Source: Dokdonella_A sp040005635 (lineage in GTDB: Bacteria; Pseudomonadota; Gammaproteobacteria; Xanthomonadales; Rhodanobacteraceae). From it: a stretch of 19,382 nucleotides of DNA. A program made the position numbers and the translations under genes. The notes below the pieces were generated by a model. It had not been told where the DNA came from. It did not search any database and was given only the letters and a program-made list of their open reading frames with translations. Of the stretch, positions 14,550-19,382 are shown one piece after another; within the stretch, counting starts at the first letter, position 1, and each line of letters begins with the position of its first letter. Where the stretch lies: contig JBDTYM010000075.1 of assembly GCA_040005635.1 (NCBI GenBank), positions 1-19,382 on the forward strand, read 5' to 3'.

Positions 14550-15335
14550 TCACATTTGCCGAAACAGGTGCAGGTAATTGCGGCTGACCGGCAGCACTTC
14601 GCCGCGGTTCCTGAGATGAATCTGCGCGGTCTCGTTGTCGCCGCGCGTGACATGGCCGATCGCGCGGAGATTGACGACGACAGAGCGATGCACCTGCACG
14701 AAGTGCGCGCTGTCTAGCTGCACCAGCAGCTCCTTCAGCGGAGTACGGATCAGCGCCTCGCCCGGCCTGCCCTGGTCGCCGTGCCAGGCGATCCGCGTGT
14801 ATTTCTCGTCCGAACGCAGGAAATCGATCTCGTCGACCGCGATGATGCGCACCGTCTGCCCGACCGACGCGCGGATCCAGCGCAGCGGCGCGGGGCCACT
14901 GTCCTTGCGCAGGCGTGTCAGCAGATGTTCGAGCAGCGCGTCCGTGTCGGGCAGCGGCTGTGCGGCGTGCAGCCGTTCCTGCAGACGAACCACTGTATCC
15001 GCGAGGCGGGCCGGTTCCACCGGCTTCACCAGGTAGTCGAGCGCACCTTGCTCGAACGCCTGCACAGCGTACTGATCGAAGGCGGTGACGAAGACCAGAT
15101 GTGCGCGCCGGCCGATGTAGCGGGCGGCCTCCACGCCGGAAAGCCCCGGCATGTGCACATCGAGAAAGCACATGTCCGGCTGCCGCGCCTCGAACTGCTC
15201 GACCGCCTCACGTCCGTTGCGCGCCTGTGCCACCACGTCGAGTTCGGGCCAGGCCGTTGCCAGCAGGCGCGTCAGTGCTTTGCGCAGCAGCGGCTCATCG
15301 TCGGCGATCAAGGCAGTCGGACGCCGGCCTGTCAT
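14550..15335 (-). CDS. LytTR family response regulator
   Basis: A 261-residue two-component regulator with an N-terminal receiver domain: acidic pair D12-D13, phosphoacceptor D59 in CFLDVHMPG, T84 (VFVTAFD) and K104 (LVKPVE). A LytTR DNA-binding domain follows in the C-terminal 105 residues (IIAVDEIDFLRSDEKYT, then FVQVHRSVVVNL and SRNYLHLFR). LytTR proteins bind DNA through beta-strands rather than a helix-turn-helix. The ATG at 15335 overlaps the stop of the kinase gene (ATGA), so the pair is translationally coupled. Everything needed for phosphorylation is present. Targets are unknown; the DUF2306-type gene just upstream of the kinase is a reasonable candidate. Confidence 0.94.
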   Translation of the reverse strand: MTGRRPTALIADDEPLLRKALTRLLATAWPELDVVAQARNGREAVEQFEARQPDMCFLDVHMPGLSGVEAARYIGRRAHLVFVTAFDQYAVQAFEQGALDYLVKPVEPARLADTVVRLQERLHAAQPLPDTDALLEHLLTRLRKDSGPAPLRWIRASVGQTVRIIAVDEIDFLRSDEKYTRIAWHGDQGRPGEALIRTPLKELLVQLDSAHFVQVHRSVVVNLRAIGHVTRGDNETAQIHLRNRGEVLPVSRNYLHLFRQM

Positions 15336-16414
15336 GCCGCGCTCCGGCGTGCCGGGAAATCCAGCTCCGCGCACGCGCCGTGCGGTTCGATCGCGATGAG
15401 CCGCAGCTGTGCGTCCTCGCCGAAGACCAGCTGCAGGCGCTCGCGCAGCGTAGAAAGGCCGGTGCCAAGTCCATTGCCGGGGCGCTGCAGCCCGACGCCG
15501 GTATCGATGACCTGCGCATGGCAGCGGCCATTCTTCACAGTCACGCGGACTTCGATGCGGCCGCCTTCCTCGCTCGGGTCGATACCATGCCTGACGGCGT
15601 TCTCGACCAGCGTGAGCAGGGTCATCGGCGGACAATGCAGCGACCGCGCGGCCTCGTCGGCGTGCAGCATGAACTGCAGCCGGTCAGGCATGCGCATGTG
15701 CATCACGTCGAGATAGGCACGCACGAGCTCCAGTTCCTGCCCCAGAGTGGTGGCCGGCTCGTGCAGGCGCGGCACCGCCGCGCGCAGATAGGCGATCAGG
15801 CTGCCGAGCACGGTGGAGGCCTGCGGCGAACCGGAGTCGACCAGCTCGCGCACGTTCGCCAAGGTGTTGAACAGGAAATGCGGCTCGACCTGTGCCTGCA
15901 GCAGCCGCAGGCGCGCGTCGATCGCCTTGCGTTCGAGTTCGCTGCGCTCGAGCTCGAACGCGAGCGCCTGATTGCGGGCCCGACCGGTGATCTGGCCGAT
16001 CAGCGCCGACACCGCCATCCAAGGTGCCAGCAGCAGGCCGAGGAACGTCATCGAGGCAAAGCCGGTCAGACGCTCCTTGTCGTGCCAGAACGGAACGGGA
16101 TCGGCGTAGGTGCTGATCCGGTAAGCCATCCACGCGGCGAACGGGACGACGAACGCCACGGCCAGCACCTGCAGCACCCAGCGCGCGAGCCGTCGCGGCA
16201 GGCGCGCGGGCCATCGTTCGAAAATTCCGAACGTGAGCAGGACGGAAAAGCCGATGAACAGCCAGCGGCCAATCAGCACCGCGTACGACGCTTCCCAGCC
16301 CGGCATCATCAGCAGGATCGGCAGCACGCAGGCAAACAGCGTGAAGCGCACGCGTGGCCAGGCCAGTATCCGCACGAGGCCTTGCGCTTCCCCGGAAGAA
16401 GAGTCGGACGACAT
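15332..16414 (-). CDS. LytS/YehU-type sensor histidine kinase
   Basis: A 360-residue membrane kinase and partner of the LytTR regulator downstream. Four hydrophobic helices are visible (about 22-38, 44-64, 78-98 and 118-141) with almost no periplasmic domain, so it probably senses something in or near the membrane. A coiled linker (ELERSELERKAIDARLRLL) leads to the His_kinase domain, with the phosphoacceptor H179 in QVEPHFLFNTL. The ATPase part has an N box around N272 (LVENAVRHG) and a G box DTGVG (304-308), then GTGLSTLRERL. The ATG at 16414 lacks a clear ribosome site. TAATAT about 12-17 nt upstream could be a -10 box, but no matching -35 is seen. The previous gene on this strand ends 68 nt away. 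Confidence 0.93.
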   Translation of the reverse strand: MSSDSSSGEAQGLVRILAWPRVRFTLFACVLPILLMMPGWEASYAVLIGRWLFIGFSVLLTFGIFERWPARLPRRLARWVLQVLAVAFVVPFAAWMAYRISTYADPVPFWHDKERLTGFASMTFLGLLLAPWMAVSALIGQITGRARNQALAFELERSELERKAIDARLRLLQAQVEPHFLFNTLANVRELVDSGSPQASTVLGSLIAYLRAAVPRLHEPATTLGQELELVRAYLDVMHMRMPDRLQFMLHADEAARSLHCPPMTLLTLVENAVRHGIDPSEEGGRIEVRVTVKNGRCHAQVIDTGVGLQRPGNGLGTGLSTLRERLQLVFGEDAQLRLIAIEPHGACAELDFPARRSAA

Positions 16415-16482
16415 GGCGTGACGATATTACAACGCTGCGCGCGCTGCTCCGCGGGTGCGCGTGTTGTCGCTATGCCGGGAGC

Positions 16483-17307
16483 TCAAAGGCGCGGCAGCCA
16501 CATGCCCATGAACGCGGCGAACACGCCGAGGCCCATTGCCATCGTCAGTACGAACAGACCGGCAGCCGTGACGAATTTTCCGATCGCGTCGCCGTGGTCT
16601 TTCATGCGCAGGTAGATTTCGAGCGCGGTCAGCGGCAGCAGCATCTGCGAGAAACTGAGGAAGGTGAGAAAAGGTCCGGTGAACGTTTCGGGATCGAAGC
16701 CGACGGGACCTTGGTTGACGAACAGCCAGAACATCAGCTCCACGCGGAAGAACCAGACTCCGTTGACGACGAGGAACAGGCGCAACGCCCAGCGGCGGTG
16801 CGTGCTGAAGTCACGTGCCAGCGCATGGCGCAAGGTCATCGCCGCGCAGAGCATGATCAGGATCGCGTTGATGCTGACCGCAATGTGTTGCTGCGCATCC
16901 CCAACGATCTTTCGGCCCGACCACGCCAGATACAGGCCGGTGAAGCCCATGATGAACGCGACGACGACATAGATCCGCCCGTTCCATCGGTGAAAAGCGG
17001 GAAAGCGCGCGCGGATGGCCGGCACCAGCTGAAGTGTTCCGGCGACCGTTATCGCAGCCGCGAACAAAAGGTGCGCGCCGAGCGCCAAGTTGCCGACAGT
17101 GTTGCCGGCGAGATAGCCATTCGGAAGTACCTTGTTCCACGTCTCGGGATGCCCCTGCAGGGCCGCGCCGCCGTAGAAGAAAGCGATGTAGAACGCAAAG
17201 ATCCACTGGCCCGCAGCGGCGACGAGAAACCAGAATCGCGCGACATGGGCGAGTGCGGCATCCGCCATCGTGGTTCTTCCCCATCCGGTCATCACTACGG
17301 CGATCAT
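16483..17307 (-). CDS. DUF2306-type polytopic membrane protein
   Basis: A 274-residue integral membrane protein with about seven hydrophobic helices. The segment LGAHLLFAAAITVAGTLQLVP, then FPAFHRWNGRIYVVVAF (cited in parts) matches the DUF2306 pattern, in which a helix with an early His is followed by a His-Arg-x-x-G motif. A second HRRW motif follows later (STHRRWALRLF). The paired intramembrane histidines would suit heme or metal binding, but that is inference and the family has no established reaction. The first ATG at 17307 has AGGA 6 nt upstream. A start at 17268 (MADAALAH) with GGAAG upstream is nearly as good. It is divergent from a second DUF2306-type gene at 17791 and lies upstream of the LytS/LytTR pair on the same strand. 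Confidence 0.75.
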   Translation of the reverse strand: MIAVVMTGWGRTTMADAALAHVARFWFLVAAAGQWIFAFYIAFFYGGAALQGHPETWNKVLPNGYLAGNTVGNLALGAHLLFAAAITVAGTLQLVPAIRARFPAFHRWNGRIYVVVAFIMGFTGLYLAWSGRKIVGDAQQHIAVSINAILIMLCAAMTLRHALARDFSTHRRWALRLFLVVNGVWFFRVELMFWLFVNQGPVGFDPETFTGPFLTFLSFSQMLLPLTALEIYLRMKDHGDAIGKFVTAAGLFVLTMAMGLGVFAAFMGMWLPRL

Positions 17308-17790
17308 GCGTCGTCCTTTGCAGATGGAGCGGTTGATGAATGCAGTCGGGGAACCGCGTGTGGGCTACTCCGAGCAGAGGCGGGCGCGACCCGCATGGAC
17401 GCCAGCGATCGATCAATCCGGCGCGTCGGCGAGCAGTGTGATCGGCGGCGATTCGCTGCTGAAAGCGGGATGAGACGAACCACGTCTTCGAACGGCTGAT
17501 CGGCGCTCGAAGGCGATGAACGGCGAAGAACGAGGCGGTTGCAGCCATTGCCTGACAAGCGCAATGCCATGTCGGCGGTTCGAAATCGCCGCACATCCAC
17601 GCCGACTCATGGCTTCGGCGCCACTGCTGGTCGGCCGCTGCTGTGACTCGACCTCGCGCAACCGCCGCCCATCGCATGCTGCTTGCCGCGCACTGTGGTT
17701 CGGCCAACATCAGCGATAACCACCGCGCGGTGTGACTCGGGACGAGCGGCGCGGGCTGAATTCTCCGAAGTCCCGCAACAGGAGAGAGAC
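17308..17790. other. 483-bp divergent intergenic region, no convincing gene
   Basis: Short open frames exist on both strands, but all are Arg/Ser/Pro-rich with no ribosome sites and no family I recognise. Base composition is somewhat lower in GC and less codon-structured than the neighbours. It must hold the promoters of both DUF2306-type genes, though I find no confident -35/-10 pair. A perfect 12-bp palindrome, CACCGCGCGGTG, lies at 17721-17732, 58 nt before the GTG start. The region is long for this compact window, so a small RNA or a worn-down gene remnant is possible. Confidence 0.5.
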
Positions 17791-18546
17791 GTGATTCTTC
17801 AGATAAGCCCGGAGAGCTCCGTTCTGGTCCGCGCGGCGGCCGCGACGATCCTGATCCTGCACATCAGTGGTGGCGCGGTCGGGCTGGTCTCGGGCGCGCT
17901 TGCCTTGATCGCGCGCAAGGGCGACCGCCTGCATCGGATAGCCGGAAACGTATTTTTCGTTTCGATGCTGACGATGGCCTCGATCGGCGCAATCGTGTCG
18001 CCGTTCCTCGGCAAGAAACTCGATCCGCTCGTCGGCGTGTTCACCTTCTACCTGGTCGCCACCGCCTGGGCGACGGTCATGCGCAAGCCGGGAAGTACGG
18101 GGCGTTTCGAGATCGCGGCTTTCCTCGTCGCTGTCGGCGTCGTGGTGTCCAGCCTGATCTTCGGCCTGCAGGCAGCGGCAAGTCCGACGGGCTCGAGCGG
18201 CGGATCTTCGCCCATCGGTTACGCCGTGCTGGGCACGCTCGTCGCATTCGCCGCTGCGCTGGATCTCAAGATGATCCTGCGTGGCGGCACTTCCGGCGCG
18301 TCGCGCATCGCGCGGCATCTTTGGCGCATGTGCCTCGCCCTAGGTATTGCCGCAGCGTCGTTCTTCCTCGGACAGCAGCAACTCTTTCCCGCATCGTTGC
18401 GCGGATCGGCCCTGCTGTTCCTGCCGGAGATCGCGGTGCTCGGATGCCTGTTCTTCTGGTTGGTTCGCGTCCGCTTCGCGAAAGGATTCAAGACGCGCGC
18501 CGCGGTCCGCACCGATTCGGCGTTGCGCGCCGAGCGCGTGCCGTGA
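17791..18546 (+). CDS. DUF2306-type membrane protein
   Basis: A 251-residue membrane protein with about seven helices. It opens with the family motif LHISGGAVGLVSGALALIARKGDRLHRIAG (cited in part: LHISGG with H24, and LHRIAG with H48) and later has ARHLWRM with another His. These conserved histidines suggest an intramembrane cofactor or metal site, but no function is established. The GTG start at 17791 is chosen because GGAG lies 6 nt upstream (17781-17784) and the family N-terminus starts there. The longer frame from 17683 reads as non-coding. It is divergent from a protein of the same general type at 16483-17307, with which it shares the LxxH...HR..G plan but little direct sequence. It ends 39 nt from the convergent quinoprotein gene; no hairpin terminator is seen between them. 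Confidence 0.75.
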   Translation: MILQISPESSVLVRAAAATILILHISGGAVGLVSGALALIARKGDRLHRIAGNVFFVSMLTMASIGAIVSPFLGKKLDPLVGVFTFYLVATAWATVMRKPGSTGRFEIAAFLVAVGVVVSSLIFGLQAAASPTGSSGGSSPIGYAVLGTLVAFAAALDLKMILRGGTSGASRIARHLWRMCLALGIAAASFFLGQQQLFPASLRGSALLFLPEIAVLGCLFFWLVRVRFAKGFKTRAAVRTDSALRAERVP

Positions 18547-18585
18547 CGCGCCCGATGCAATGACCACCGCTCGACGCGCAAGCGG

Positions 18586-19382
18586 CTACTTCGAGCTGTC
18601 TTTCTCCCTTGCCGGCGCCGTGTCGCCGAGGCCGAGCACGACCACCTTCGCATTGACCTTCGTCGTCGGCCAGATCGGCGAGGTCATGCCGACTGCGACC
18701 GCGACGCGCTGACCTGCGCCGGTGTCGTAACTGATCAAGCCGCCGGCAATCGCGCCGCCGAGATCCTGCGACCACAGCTTCTTGCCGGCTGCGGCGTCGA
18801 ACGCGTACAAGGTGCCGCCGATATCGCCGAAGAACAGCACGCCGCCCGCAGTCGGCGTGGTACCGCCGAGCAGCGGCGAGGGTGCCTTGAACTGCCATTT
18901 GCGTTTGCCGCTGCCCGCATCGCTCGCGGTCATCCAGCCGGCCCATTTCTTAACATCGTCGAGCTGGCCGAAGCCATCCGGCGAACCGCTCCATGGTTTG
19001 CCCGCCGGCGCGTCGGCCAGCGTCTTCTTCACATCCGCGTCGGCATGCACGGTGACGCACCAGTCGACTTCGCCGGTGAAGATCAGATCATGGGCTGGGT
19101 CATAGGCCGGTCCGTTCCATTCGGCGCCGCCTTGCGTACCGGGGCAGAAGCGTGTGCCGGTCGCGCTGATCGGTGAGTCGTCATTGAACACGCGCGTCAT
19201 CGGCTTGCGATACAGCGGCTTGTTGGAAGCCAGATCGAATACATGCAGATGACCGTCCTTCGGCGTGACCGCCATCAGGTTGCGGCCGCCCTTGCTGGTG
19301 AACAGCGCGGGCGCCGCCGAGACGTCCCAGTCGTGGAAATCGCGCGTCACCAGCTGGAAATGGCGCTGATACGCGCCGGTCT
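18586..19382 (-). CDS. PQQ-type beta-propeller quinoprotein, C-terminal part (5' end beyond window)
   Basis: The frame stays open to the right edge, so only the last 265 residues are visible. It begins with a GAYQRHFQLVTRDFHDWD segment (cited in part), matching the ...HDxxDxD motif of PQQ-dependent alcohol/sugar dehydrogenases, followed by repeated propeller blades (GGTLYAFDAAAGKKLWSQDLGG, in part). The stretch FCPGTQGGAEWNGPAYDP, ending FTGEVDWC, is typical of this family, and the two Cys may form a disulfide. Such enzymes oxidise alcohols or related substrates in the periplasm and pass electrons to cytochrome c or quinone. The signal peptide and PQQ-ligand residues would lie upstream, so the substrate cannot be read. 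No fused cytochrome c domain (CxxCH) follows at the C-terminus, which ends KDSSK. Confidence 0.85.
   Translation of the reverse strand, partial: TGAYQRHFQLVTRDFHDWDVSAAPALFTSKGGRNLMAVTPKDGHLHVFDLASNKPLYRKPMTRVFNDDSPISATGTRFCPGTQGGAEWNGPAYDPAHDLIFTGEVDWCVTVHADADVKKTLADAPAGKPWSGSPDGFGQLDDVKKWAGWMTASDAGSGKRKWQFKAPSPLLGGTTPTAGGVLFFGDIGGTLYAFDAAAGKKLWSQDLGGAIAGGLISYDTGAGQRVAVAVGMTSPIWPTTKVNAKVVVLGLGDTAPAREKDSSK

Noticed and set aside
15101..16615. 504-codon plus-strand frame opposite the kinase and regulator
   Set aside because: Shadow of two clear two-component genes; Arg/Gln/His-rich composition typical of antisense frames.
16354..17499. 381-codon plus-strand frame opposite the DUF2306-type gene
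   Set aside because: Charged low-quality sequence, antisense to a coherent membrane protein.
17413..17719. Small frames in the DUF2306 intergenic region
   Set aside because: No ribosome sites, compositional noise, no recognisable motif.
1..19382. CRISPR arrays, tRNA/rRNA genes, transposases, phage genes
   Set aside because: Looked for on both strands; nothing with the needed repeats, cloverleaf sequences or motifs.

Overview
The window is a 19.4 kb piece of a GC-rich, densely packed Gram-negative chromosome. A phasin, QueD, a Tat-exported TldD-type peptidase, PQQ-type quinoprotein sequence, DUF2306 membrane proteins and a LytS/LytTR pair together suggest a proteobacterium. My best guess is a gammaproteobacterium of the Xanthomonadales/Rhodanobacteraceae kind. 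That placement comes from gene content and codon use only. I see no rRNA, tRNA, CRISPR array, insertion sequence or phage gene.

Layout. (1) 1-977, minus strand: a phasin cut by the left edge, with a good sigma70-type promoter overlapped by a TGC/GCA dyad, then queD. (2) 1146-12145, plus strand: a Tat-signal TldD-type metallopeptidase, a TldE/PmbA-type partner, an inverted-repeat element, a DUF4159 protein, a MoxR AAA+ ATPase, a DUF58 protein, a BatA-type membrane protein, a DUF4175-like membrane protein and a membrane-anchored protein with a probable amidotransferase-like fold. Three of the last junctions are 4-base ATGA/GTGA overlaps. (3) 12148-14443, minus strand: an aldo/keto reductase, a degenerate short-chain dehydrogenase and a TetR regulator, each overlapping the next by ATGA, with a perfect 10-bp-arm palindrome upstream. 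(4) 14550-16414, minus strand: a LytTR response regulator and its LytS-like histidine kinase. (5) 16483-18546: two divergent DUF2306-type membrane proteins separated by 483 bp with no convincing gene. (6) 18586-19382, minus strand: the C-terminal part of a PQQ-type beta-propeller quinoprotein.

How they may work together. The 2-12 kb block looks like one envelope machine. A MoxR ATPase and its DUF58 MIDAS adaptor would act in the cytoplasm on three membrane-anchored proteins with large periplasmic parts. The TldD/TldE-type peptidase pair and DUF4159 sit at the head of the same strand. MoxR-DUF58-BatA modules are known but poorly understood; tying one to an exported TldD-type peptidase is the least explained biology here. 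The AKR-SDR-TetR cassette looks like a self-regulated redox/stress operon whose SDR has lost its catalytic Tyr and Lys, so it may be a ligand-binding pseudoenzyme.
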